Below, piece by piece: positions 36,344 through 44,473 of a stretch of DNA of 64,000 bases (position 1 is the stretch's first letter; every line of letters begins with the position of its first letter). Under the pieces are notes generated by a model that worked only from the letters and a program-made list of their open reading frames with translations, was not told where the DNA came from and made no database searches. The translations under genes and the position numbers were made by a program. Source of the stretch: Shewanella piezotolerans WP3 (GTDB lineage Bacteria > Pseudomonadota > Gammaproteobacteria > Enterobacterales > Shewanellaceae); contig NC_011566.1 of the NCBI RefSeq assembly GCF_000014885.1, forward strand, positions 3,453,501-3,517,500. Direction: 5' to 3'.

Positions 36344-38632
36344 ATGGATCCAAAGATAGAATTATTAGCACCAGGCGGAGATATTGATGCGATTAAAGCA
36401 GCTATTATTGCTGGAGCCGACGCGGTTTATTGCGGCTTAGACACCTTTAATGCGCGCAACCGTGCAGCTAATATTTCCTTTGATGAACTGGTTGGCATCA
36501 TTCGGCTCGCCCACCAATATCAGTGCGAAATATTCCTCACGCTGAACATTGTGATTTTAGAAAACGAGTTTAAAACCCTTGCAAAGCTACTGAGCAAACT
36601 GGTTAACACCACCTTAGATGGCGTGATAGTGCAAGATATCGGCATGTTCCAGCTGATTAAAAAGCACTTTCCAACATTAGATGTGCACGCATCGACTCAG
36701 TTAACCACCCATAACGCTGGGCAGATCCCGTTTCTTAAAAAGCTTGGCGCTTCGCGAGTTAACTTGTCGAGAGAACTCAACTTACGTGAAATTACGGCGT
36801 TAACTGCAACGGGTCGTGAGCATGACATTACCACCGAGGTGTTTGTTCATGGTTCACTTTGTATCGCTTTCTCGGGGTTATGCTATTCAACTTCGGCCAG
36901 TGTCGGTAATTCAGGCAACCGAGGCCGATGCAGTCAAGCGTGTCGAGAAGAGTACGAAACCACAGAGTCAGGACATAACTTCCCGCTAAATATTAAAGAT
37001 AACTCGGCCTTTTTTGATCTACCCGCATTAATAGAAGCTGGCGTTCACTCCTTTAAAGTGGAAGGTCGCATCAAAGGGGCTAGTTACGTTCACACTGTGA
37101 TTGATAGTTTCCGAAGACAGATAGATGGTTACCTGAAAACCGGTGAGCTACTTGAAGATGGCGAGCGCCTCTATAAAGTGTTCAACCGTGATTTAACTAA
37201 CTCTTTTCTAAAGGGGGACCTAAATCAATCGATGTTTATCGATAACCCGCGCGATAATTCAAAGAATCACCTTAAAGACAAGCTGACACAAAACGGCACC
37301 CAGTCGATTTCGGTGGTGCAGATCCATGATGCAGAGCAAACACTGCAACAGGAAAAAAGCCAAATTCAAGCAAGCGTCGATGATAAGATCAAACACTTGA
37401 GTATCGCTAAATTGCCACTAACTTTAGCTTTCTCTGGTCAAATAGGCGAGCCGTTATCAATCACGGTTAGCACTCAAGATTTTGTTGTCGGGCAAACTCA
37501 GTTAGTCGACAAAACCTTTATCGTTCAAACTCGTAGCTTACTCAGCAGCAGTGATGATGCCAGCATCGATATTAGTGCGATAGAAAAGCGTTTTAAGAGC
37601 TTAAACAATGCAGAGTTTGAGCTTACACTGCAAACTGAAGCGTTAGCAGCAGGCTTGAGTGTTCCATTCAAAGAGTTAACCACCTTGAAAAAACAGCTGT
37701 TGTTAACCCTTAATCACGGCAAAGCAGTATTACCTGCCGTAGAGCTACCAAAATTAGAGAAACATCCAAAGCCTGTGGGTGAAGCCCCTAAGTTATCGTT
37801 ACTTATCTGTGATGAAGCTGATATTGCCCTTGCCGAACTGACTCATGCCGACATTTACTTTAAGCTGCCTGATGCCTATAAGCGCGGTTGTACTAAGTAT
37901 GTTGATTTCTTCAAGCAAAACCCAAGACTCATCCCTTGGTTTCCATCGGTATTAATTGGTAAAGACTACGACGTTGCATTGAACATTTTGGAGCAGGTAC
38001 GACCGCCGTTGATCGTGACTAATAATACTGGTATTGCTCATCGCGCCTACGAGTTAGGCGTAAAATGGATTGCTGGCCCATTTTTAAATACTACCAACTC
38101 CTATGCGTTGCTAGCGATGCAGGAGCAGTTTGATTGCCACGGCGCATTTATCTCTAATGAGATCAATCAGCAGCAAATCAAGCATATTGCGCGGCCAGCC
38201 AATTTCAAAATGATGTATAGTATCTACCACCCGATCTTACTGATGGCCAGCAGACAGTGCTTTTTCCAACAAAGTGTTGGCTGTGAGAAACCCCGCATCG
38301 ACAATGGTTGTATGCTCTCTTGTGATAAGTCCACCAGCATTACTAACCTTAAGGGTGATGAATTTGCCATTGATAAGCAAAAGGCGGGTTATCCGAGTAT
38401 CTATAATCAAGATCAGTTTTTAAATACTGAGATTATTGACGATTTAGCCCACCTGTTTGACGGCTTTATGGTTGATCTCACCAACATAGGTGCTGGTGAC
38501 AAACCATCTCCTGATAAAGCGCTGTTAATTAGCCAGTTTGAACAACTACTTTCGGGCGATAACACTGCGGTAGCGACACTTGATAGCATGGTGGCGCAAT
38601 CAACAGTACAGCAGTACCACAACGGATTATAA
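36344..38632 (+). CDS. U32 family protein (RlhA/YdcP-like, iron-sulfur type)
   Basis: A large U32-family protein; characterised relatives (RlhA, TrhP, UbiU/V) are 4Fe-4S proteins acting in RNA or ubiquinone hydroxylation rather than true peptidases. The TIM-barrel N-terminus is IELLAPGGDIDAIKAAII and GADAVYCGLDTFNARNRAA. The family cysteine set lies at C173, C180, C196 and C200 (CIAFSGLC ... RCSQAC). A DUF3656-like middle region follows. A second group of cysteines sits near the end (C639, C647, C656, C660). I chose the ATG three codons after the GTG at 36335. It is transcribed alone. RlhA-like function is inference. Confidence 0.85.
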   Translation: MDPKIELLAPGGDIDAIKAAIIAGADAVYCGLDTFNARNRAANISFDELVGIIRLAHQYQCEIFLTLNIVILENEFKTLAKLLSKLVNTTLDGVIVQDIGMFQLIKKHFPTLDVHASTQLTTHNAGQIPFLKKLGASRVNLSRELNLREITALTATGREHDITTEVFVHGSLCIAFSGLCYSTSASVGNSGNRGRCSQACREEYETTESGHNFPLNIKDNSAFFDLPALIEAGVHSFKVEGRIKGASYVHTVIDSFRRQIDGYLKTGELLEDGERLYKVFNRDLTNSFLKGDLNQSMFIDNPRDNSKNHLKDKLTQNGTQSISVVQIHDAEQTLQQEKSQIQASVDDKIKHLSIAKLPLTLAFSGQIGEPLSITVSTQDFVVGQTQLVDKTFIVQTRSLLSSSDDASIDISAIEKRFKSLNNAEFELTLQTEALAAGLSVPFKELTTLKKQLLLTLNHGKAVLPAVELPKLEKHPKPVGEAPKLSLLICDEADIALAELTHADIYFKLPDAYKRGCTKYVDFFKQNPRLIPWFPSVLIGKDYDVALNILEQVRPPLIVTNNTGIAHRAYELGVKWIAGPFLNTTNSYALLAMQEQFDCHGAFISNEINQQQIKHIARPANFKMMYSIYHPILLMASRQCFFQQSVGCEKPRIDNGCMLSCDKSTSITNLKGDEFAIDKQKAGYPSIYNQDQFLNTEIIDDLAHLFDGFMVDLTNIGAGDKPSPDKALLISQFEQLLSGDNTAVATLDSMVAQSTVQQYHNGL

Positions 38633-39079
38633 ATTAATTCTAAATAGCGTCTGGCTAACTGTCGGGCGCTCATTCTGTAACCGCTGAGCGTGCAGGTTTA
38701 AGCGCCAGATTTACGCTACCAATTCGTAAACTCTCAGCCTCCCACAGGAATAGCAATAACTTAAACTCTCTAATCTAATCAAAACCTCCTTTCACAATAA
38801 TGTTCCATATCATCGTGGTTATTTTCTGCTAACAATCAGCCAATAATCAGCGATAAGCATTTAAAAACACATAAAAAAAGAGATATTGACCTATAAAATA
38901 ACCAAAAGTTGTAACCAGAAAGCTAGCATATTGAATAAAATATGTAATATTTGATTGGTTTTTAACCAGAAAGGTTAAAAGCTAATCGCCTTTCTCTTCG
39001 TGGTTGGATTTTAAGGAGACGAGGCATTGTCAATGACAACGATGTCAATTGTTTCAAGATCTAATTGGGAAGGAATAAC
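38633..39079. promoter_or_regulatory. Gene-free region upstream of the secreted protein/protease pair
   Basis: About 450 AT-rich bases without a gene. Near its end lies the palindrome TTGTCA-A-TGACAA (39027-39039), followed by another TGTCAA half-site. I looked for a cyclic-di-GMP riboswitch and did not find one. Confidence 0.5.
39027..39039. promoter_or_regulatory. Palindromic operator candidate upstream of the secreted protein gene
   Basis: TTGTCAATGACAA is a perfect six-base inverted repeat with a central A, 41 bases before the start codon. The 12-mer TGTCAATGACAA also occurs in the pirin/LysR divergent promoter. Confidence 0.35.
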
Positions 39080-39922
39080 ATGAAAAAGAAACACCCTGTT
39101 ACGCGCTATAGAGCATTGGTTTTAATGACACTTCTTGCCGGAAGCAGTGTTTACGCAACCCCCGCCGATACAGCCAATATTGAAATTCAAAGCTCATTTC
39201 TAAAAAATATGGTTGCGCGCGCTGACTTTATCTTCAAAGGCTCACTCGTCGACATCAGTGAGGGGCTGTCTATTGAAGAGATCCCCTATACCTTTGTGAC
39301 CTACAACATTAGCGAGGTGATAAGCGGCAATTATGCTGGCAATAGCATAACGCTTAAGTTTGTCGGCGGAGAGTTTCCTAATGGCAACATACTCACCGCC
39401 ACCAACACTCCAGAGGTCACACTTGGTGAAGAGGCCATACTTATGGTGCAGCAGAGCCAAAACACCGGCTGTGACTTTGTTGAATGTGAACATGGGCGCT
39501 TTGTTATACAACAAGGAAAAGTGATTGCGGCAAACGAATCTGCAATCATCATCGATGATAACGGCGGTGTCGATTATATCTCTGCTGCAGCACAGTTAAG
39601 TGGCGAGCATAAGTCTAGCTTGGCCAAATCAAACGTGACTAAATTTACCAACCACCTTAAAAGCCTCGTTGGCACGAAAGCATTTACTGTGAACAGCGTA
39701 CAATTAAGCGTTACCGATACAGATAGAAAAGCATCCTTTAATGCCTACCCTGCATTAACTCGCGCCTCCGCAGCTCCTAATGTGCCGCAATCAGCAACAA
39801 AGCAACAAAATGGTTTTACCGCTACGTCTCAAACGGCAAGTGCACACGATCAATGGGAAATGGAACAACTGGAACAGAACAATGGCAACCCGGTATTAAA
39901 TTCCAGCAGTCCCTTTAAGTAA
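39080..39922 (+). CDS. Secreted protein of unknown function paired with a metalloprotease
   Basis: A 280-residue exported protein. The chosen ATG has GGAAGGAA just upstream; the earlier TTG at 39065 is unlikely. The signal peptide ends near GSSVYA. The N-terminal half (about residues 35-150) reads as a beta-rich domain: ADFIFKGSLVDI, VTYNISEVISGNYAGNSITLKF, TLGEEAILMVQQ, with two cysteines at CDFVEC. This pattern is common in bacterial proteins encoded next to matrixin-like proteases and reminds me of an OB-fold/netrin-like domain, but I cannot prove it. The C-terminal half is Gln/Ser/Ala-rich and probably flexible. Fifty-three bases separate it from the protease gene, so they are likely one operon. 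Confidence 0.75.
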   Translation: MKKKHPVTRYRALVLMTLLAGSSVYATPADTANIEIQSSFLKNMVARADFIFKGSLVDISEGLSIEEIPYTFVTYNISEVISGNYAGNSITLKFVGGEFPNGNILTATNTPEVTLGEEAILMVQQSQNTGCDFVECEHGRFVIQQGKVIAANESAIIIDDNGGVDYISAAAQLSGEHKSSLAKSNVTKFTNHLKSLVGTKAFTVNSVQLSVTDTDRKASFNAYPALTRASAAPNVPQSATKQQNGFTATSQTASAHDQWEMEQLEQNNGNPVLNSSSPFK

Positions 39923-39975
39923 AACCGATCTCACTGACAACAATACTTTGCTTAAATTCTATTTGAGGACGAATA

Positions 39976-42414
39976 ATGAGAATTAATAAATTAGCAGTAA
40001 AACTGGCCGTAGCAACCATTTTAACCCTATCCAGTAGCCAAGCCATGGCTAGTAAATATTGGACAGATTGCAACAACAATACGCCAAGAAAATGGCCGGG
40101 AAGTGGCTTTACATTTAACGCAAATCCAGCAGGCTTTGATGGCCAATATGCATTTTGGCGCACCTCTTTTGCCACCGCATTGACTCGCTTTAACGACACA
40201 CCAGTCAATCTTACCGTGAATGTCCGTTTAGATAATGACACCAGTGTTGGCGTAGGCAACGGCGAAAGTGAGATCTGGTGGAACGATGCAGGAAACTCAG
40301 CCACAGGCTACAATATCACCAGCCCATGTGGCACTACGATTGAAGGCGATATCGTTTTCCATAATACCGTCTCCTATGATGACAGCATGGACAAAAAAGC
40401 CAATTTTTGGAACTATGGCGGCAACAGCCGTACCTTTGAGTCAACGGCGTTACATGAAGTCGGCCACACTGTTGGATTAGCCCATGAAAACCGCTATTAC
40501 AACATTATGGGGACCGACTATACGCATTTACATACCACTGGCGAAAATGCGTTAAGATCCTACTTAGGTGAAGATGCCGTCAATGGCTTGATTGCACTTT
40601 ATGGTGGCAGTAATAGAGAAGATCTGTCGGTGGCAGCATGGCGTCATGTAGGCTCATCAGGGGCATACAGCACCCACGGTCGAACACGACTATTCAATGG
40701 CAACGGTACAGTGCTAAATTCAAGTAAAGTCTCCTCAAGCTGTACCCGCTCTCACTGTGAATTACGTTATAACGTTGAACTTGGTGAGACAATTCAATAC
40801 GAAATGACGCTAGAAAACAATGGTCGTAATAGCCAATCTGTTGCCTTGGGGTACTACATATCTACCAACGCAGCGATCACCACGACTGATACGTTGATCA
40901 GCACTGACAACGTCACAGTGACTCGCAACACCCCAGACACCGTAAGAAAAACCATCACGATTCCGAATAATCTCACCCCTAATACCGACTATTACCTTGG
41001 TGTCATCATTGATAATAGTGACTCCGTATCGGAGTGGACCGAAAAAAACAACACCAGCTATATGCATATCCGTACCGGCTCGGCGACGCAAAGCCAAGCG
41101 CCAACAGCTGAAGCAAATGGCCCCTATAATGGCTCAGTCAACAGTGCCATTGCATTTTCGAGTTCCGGATCTAACGACTCAGATGGCAGCATAGCGTCAT
41201 ACAATTGGAACTTTGGCGATGGCAATAGCAGTACTTCAGCCAACCCTAATCATAACTACAGCGCTGCGGGCTCATATACGGTTAATTTAACCGTTACCGA
41301 TAATGACGGCCTAACAGCAACGGATACAGCGACAACAACGATTACAACCAACCCTGGCACTGCTTATTGTACTTCTTCCGGAGGCGGCAACTATGAGTGG
41401 ATAGCAGGGGTAGCTGTAGGCGGCGTTAACAATAGTTCTGCAAAAGGAGGTTACAACGATTACACAGCTCAGGTCGCCAATTTGAATAGCGGTAGCAACA
41501 GCGCGACGCTCACTCCGGGCTTTACCAGTGGCGCTTACACCGAGTATTGGTCTGTCTGGATAGATTTCAATAAAGATGGAGACTTTACTGATTCTGGCGA
41601 GCAGCTGATAAATGGTCAAAGCAGTAAAGCGGCTATCAGCGCCAATCTCAATATTCCAACATCTGCTGCAGGAGTTAATGGTGCTCGCATGCGAATTGCA
41701 ATGAAATATGGCTCTGCAGCGAGTTCTGCTTGTGAAAATTTTGCCTCCGGAGAAGTTGAAGACTACAGCGTAAACATAGTTGGCAGTGGCGGTGGAAATC
41801 AAAGCCCGATTTCCAATGCAAATGGCCCTTATGCTGGTAATGTTAATACCAACATAAACTTCAACAGCAATGGTTCTGCTGATACAGATGGTAGCATTGC
41901 CGCATATAGCTGGAACTTTGGCGACGGCAATAGCAGTACCACCGCAAACCCAAGCCATAGCTATTCAACAGCGGGATCATACACGGCTGTGCTAACCGTT
42001 ACCGACAACCAAGGAGCGAGTTCAACTGATTCAGCGACGGTTACGATCTCAAGTAGTACGGGTGGTTCCCTTGAAAATGCTTGTACGACAGAAGGAGCAA
42101 CATCAGCGCAAAGTTTAGCCAGTGGCGACGCCATTTGTGTACCTAATGCTTCGGCTAGCACAAACATCCAGTATTACTATATCTATGTCGATGCAGGAAC
42201 CAATAGCATTGAGATAGAAAGTGATCATGGCACTGGTAATGCTGATATCTATTACAAAGCTGGTAATTGGGCGACAGCATCAAGTTATGATCAGCGTTCA
42301 AGCAACTCAGGGAATACCGAATCAATAACCGTAAGTAATCCAACTACTGGCTGGCAATACATTACTGTTATAGGTGCTAGAACGGGGATGACGCTAAAAG
42401 TTACACTTAAGTAA
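39976..42414 (+). CDS. Secreted metzincin-like metalloprotease with CARDB, PKD, GEVED and PPC-type domains
   Basis: An exported zinc protease of 812 residues; the signal peptide ends near SQAMA. The zinc site is HEVGHTVGLAH with H160, E161, H164 and H170, followed by NIMG as Met-turn (M178), the metzincin/matrixin layout. After it come a CARDB-like domain (about 240-375), a PKD domain (about 378-460, with YNWNFGDGNSST), a GEVED domain (about 464-610, containing EYWSVWIDFNKDGDF and GEVEDYSVNI), a second PKD domain (about 617-695, YSWNFGDGNSST) and a PPC-type sandwich at the end. The two PKD domains are close copies. Probably an extracellular protease for polymer breakdown; the upstream secreted protein may assist or inhibit it. 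Confidence 0.92.
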   Translation: MRINKLAVKLAVATILTLSSSQAMASKYWTDCNNNTPRKWPGSGFTFNANPAGFDGQYAFWRTSFATALTRFNDTPVNLTVNVRLDNDTSVGVGNGESEIWWNDAGNSATGYNITSPCGTTIEGDIVFHNTVSYDDSMDKKANFWNYGGNSRTFESTALHEVGHTVGLAHENRYYNIMGTDYTHLHTTGENALRSYLGEDAVNGLIALYGGSNREDLSVAAWRHVGSSGAYSTHGRTRLFNGNGTVLNSSKVSSSCTRSHCELRYNVELGETIQYEMTLENNGRNSQSVALGYYISTNAAITTTDTLISTDNVTVTRNTPDTVRKTITIPNNLTPNTDYYLGVIIDNSDSVSEWTEKNNTSYMHIRTGSATQSQAPTAEANGPYNGSVNSAIAFSSSGSNDSDGSIASYNWNFGDGNSSTSANPNHNYSAAGSYTVNLTVTDNDGLTATDTATTTITTNPGTAYCTSSGGGNYEWIAGVAVGGVNNSSAKGGYNDYTAQVANLNSGSNSATLTPGFTSGAYTEYWSVWIDFNKDGDFTDSGEQLINGQSSKAAISANLNIPTSAAGVNGARMRIAMKYGSAASSACENFASGEVEDYSVNIVGSGGGNQSPISNANGPYAGNVNTNINFNSNGSADTDGSIAAYSWNFGDGNSSTTANPSHSYSTAGSYTAVLTVTDNQGASSTDSATVTISSSTGGSLENACTTEGATSAQSLASGDAICVPNASASTNIQYYYIYVDAGTNSIEIESDHGTGNADIYYKAGNWATASSYDQRSSNSGNTESITVSNPTTGWQYITVIGARTGMTLKVTLK

Positions 42415-42452
42415 TACTCGGGAATTATGGTTTTTAATGAAAAGTAACGCCT

Positions 42453-42487
42453 AAGCCAGAGTAGCCCACCCTACTCTGGCTTTTTTA
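42453..42487 (+). terminator. Terminator after the metzincin-like protease gene
   Basis: A perfect 12-base stem AAGCCAGAGTAG/CTACTCTGGCTT with a six-base loop and T run. Confidence 0.92.
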
Positions 42488-42621
42488 AATCCTCACAATC
42501 ACTTCCTAACTAGGCTCATCCTTTCTGTTTAAGTTATACACCTTGTTTTATCCTCACATTCCTCATAGAGTAATCAGAGAGTTACATCTCGTTCTGACAC
42601 ACAGTAAAGGTAGCCATTTTT

Positions 42622-43494
42622 GTGGACAAGATAACGTTAGTCATCGACTTTTTTCTAGAGCATAAACTCCTATTAACGGTGTTAATCATCGTACTTATCT
42701 CGCTGGTGAAGCGTTTTATCATTTCACGGATTAGAGGCGACGTCGCTTTTCTATCTGATGTACAACGTAAATGGATGTCACGCACCAAAAACAGCACCTT
42801 TTTTATCATCGTCATGCTTTTATTCATGCTATGGCAAACCGAAATAAGCAAGTTTGCCCTGTCAGTTACCGCGATTGCTATCGCATTCGTGGTCGCCTCT
42901 AAAGAGATCATTCTTTGTTTTACTGGTTCAATTCAGCGCGCAAGTTCTCGCTCATTTGTGATCGGCGATTGGATTGAAGTTGGCAAGATTTGCGGTGAAG
43001 TGATAGAACACAACCTAATGGCCACGGTGATTCAAGAGATCGATTTGCACCACGGCCAGTACCATTTCACCGGAAAGACGGCGACTTTGCCTAACAGCAT
43101 GTTTTTCACCTATGCCGTAAAAAATCTAAACTTTATGAAACGCTATGTTTACCATAGCTTTAATATCACAGTGGTGGAATTTGTTAATCTTTACCCGCTA
43201 TTCCCAGCACTTACCAGTCAAATAGAGCAGCATTGCGAAGACTTTAATGAAGTTGCAAAGCGGTACAACAATATCATTGAAAAACATGCTGGTGTAGATC
43301 TACCCGGTAGTGAGCCGCATATCCACGTCAACAGCGGTCCCGCAGGCGAGCAACTAGTGCATATCATGATTTTCTGCCCGACAGAGCGAGCCGTACACCT
43401 TGAGCAACAGATAAGAGAAGACTTCATGATTGCCTACCATCAAGCTTTTAGCCCAAAGGAACCACATACTGAACAATCAGCGATTACTGAATAG
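42622..43494 (+). CDS. MscS-family mechanosensitive channel
   Basis: A small-conductance mechanosensitive channel homologue of 290 residues, starting at GTG (no ATG is available before residue 50; AAAGG is about ten bases upstream). Hydrophobic helices lie at about residues 15-35, 58-75 and 79-105, the last followed by the MscS beta-domain motif SSRSFVIGDWIEVGKICGEV and TLPNSMFFTYAVKNLN. The C-terminal vestibule part is shorter than in long MscK types. It would open on osmotic down-shock. It stands alone between terminators. Confidence 0.88.
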   Translation: MDKITLVIDFFLEHKLLLTVLIIVLISLVKRFIISRIRGDVAFLSDVQRKWMSRTKNSTFFIIVMLLFMLWQTEISKFALSVTAIAIAFVVASKEIILCFTGSIQRASSRSFVIGDWIEVGKICGEVIEHNLMATVIQEIDLHHGQYHFTGKTATLPNSMFFTYAVKNLNFMKRYVYHSFNITVVEFVNLYPLFPALTSQIEQHCEDFNEVAKRYNNIIEKHAGVDLPGSEPHIHVNSGPAGEQLVHIMIFCPTERAVHLEQQIREDFMIAYHQAFSPKEPHTEQSAITE

Positions 43495-43820
43495 ACTTTA
43501 TGACTATTGTTACCCTATACAACAAAGGTATAGTGATCAGTCTTTATACCTATCAGTATAAAGATTTGATCGCTCAGCGAGAGTTTAACGGCTTTGAGGT
43601 AAGGCAATGAATGAAGAGCATAGTTAAACTAGGTTCAAGTTCATTAACGCTGCATCAGAGCCATTAAAACTCTGAGTAGCTCAACTTCTTATACTGATTG
43701 ATATTATAGTTACAAAAGAGCTTTAAAATCGCATGATTAACCTAGTTCGCGCAGCAGTACCTAAGGATAGCAAGGGATTCAATTCCCACTGATCAAATAC
43801 TTAAAAGATAAAACAAAGGA
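43495..43820. other. Gene-free stretch between the MscS and TonB-like genes
   Basis: About 325 bases without a gene. Its one clear structure is the hairpin at 43535-43571. Confidence 0.5.
43535..43571 (+). terminator. Hairpin after the MscS gene
   Basis: Nested arms GATCA/TGATC and TCTTTATAC/GTATAAAGA enclose a CTATCA loop. It lacks a T tract after the stem, so the terminator role is tentative. Confidence 0.4.
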
Positions 43821-44276
43821 ATGGATATGAGATATATACTGCTTGTCGCGTTAGCGATGATGACGATATCAACAACGAGTTTCGCTTGGGGTAAGAATGT
43901 GTACGGGGAGGTGCTAGTAACAGACATCAGCCCAACCGATAATGCTCTTTGGAAGCGCGAAAATACAGCCCCCCCTCATTATCCGATGGAGCTGGCACGT
44001 GAAGGACTTCAAGGCTGCGCTGTGTTATCTTTTGATATTTCAGAATCTGGCAAAGCTAAGAATATCAAGGCGATTCAATCTGTACCGCACAGAAGCCTTG
44101 GGAAATACTCTAGAAAAATGCTAAAGAAGTGGAAATGGATACCAGCTGTAACAGCGGGCGAAGCTAAGACAGAAAAAAGAACATTACGACTCGACTTCTG
44201 TATAGATGATCAATCATCCGAACAAACACTACAATTGTGCCAACAGCAAACTCAACTTGCCTGTAACAGCAATTAA
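43821..44276 (+). CDS. Exported TonB C-terminal domain protein
   Basis: A 151-residue protein with a signal peptide (ending near TTSFAWG) and a TonB C-terminal-type domain: PPHYPMELAREGLQGCAVLSFDISESGKAKNI, then SRKMLKKWKWIPA, the usual YP...A..G.EG.V pattern. There is no long proline-rich spacer or retained N-terminal anchor as in true TonB, so it is a periplasmic TonB-like protein rather than a full energy transducer. Cysteines occur in the domain and near the end. It stands alone; a partner receptor is not next to it. Confidence 0.82.
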   Translation: MDMRYILLVALAMMTISTTSFAWGKNVYGEVLVTDISPTDNALWKRENTAPPHYPMELAREGLQGCAVLSFDISESGKAKNIKAIQSVPHRSLGKYSRKMLKKWKWIPAVTAGEAKTEKRTLRLDFCIDDQSSEQTLQLCQQQTQLACNSN

Positions 44277-44473
44277 AGATATTCAATCGACATAAGCACA
44301 CGAAGTCTCGTACCGCTCCCTTTAAAGCTACACATCTAAAAGGGAGCAAAGCTAATGTCACCTGCGCATGCCTTGATTAAAGTCCATTAAACTCCCACTG
44401 AACCCAGCATCTTCATGTAGAACGGGTATACTACTGTTTATATATTCTATTTTTCATCAACATCGAGTACCTA

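Noticed and set aside
36344..38632. Reading the U32 protein as a collagenase-like peptidase
   Set aside because: The family name is historical; characterised relatives with this cysteine set work in RNA or quinone hydroxylation, and no protease motif is visible.
38820..39064. Possible cyclic-di-GMP riboswitch before the secreted protein gene
   Set aside because: The conserved core of GEMM riboswitches could not be found; only a short palindrome is present.
41311..41958. A 215-codon minus-strand open frame inside the metzincin-like protease gene
   Set aside because: It is antisense to PKD/GEVED-coding sequence whose repetitive Ser/Gly/Thr codons leave the opposite strand open; the plus-strand domains are unmistakable.
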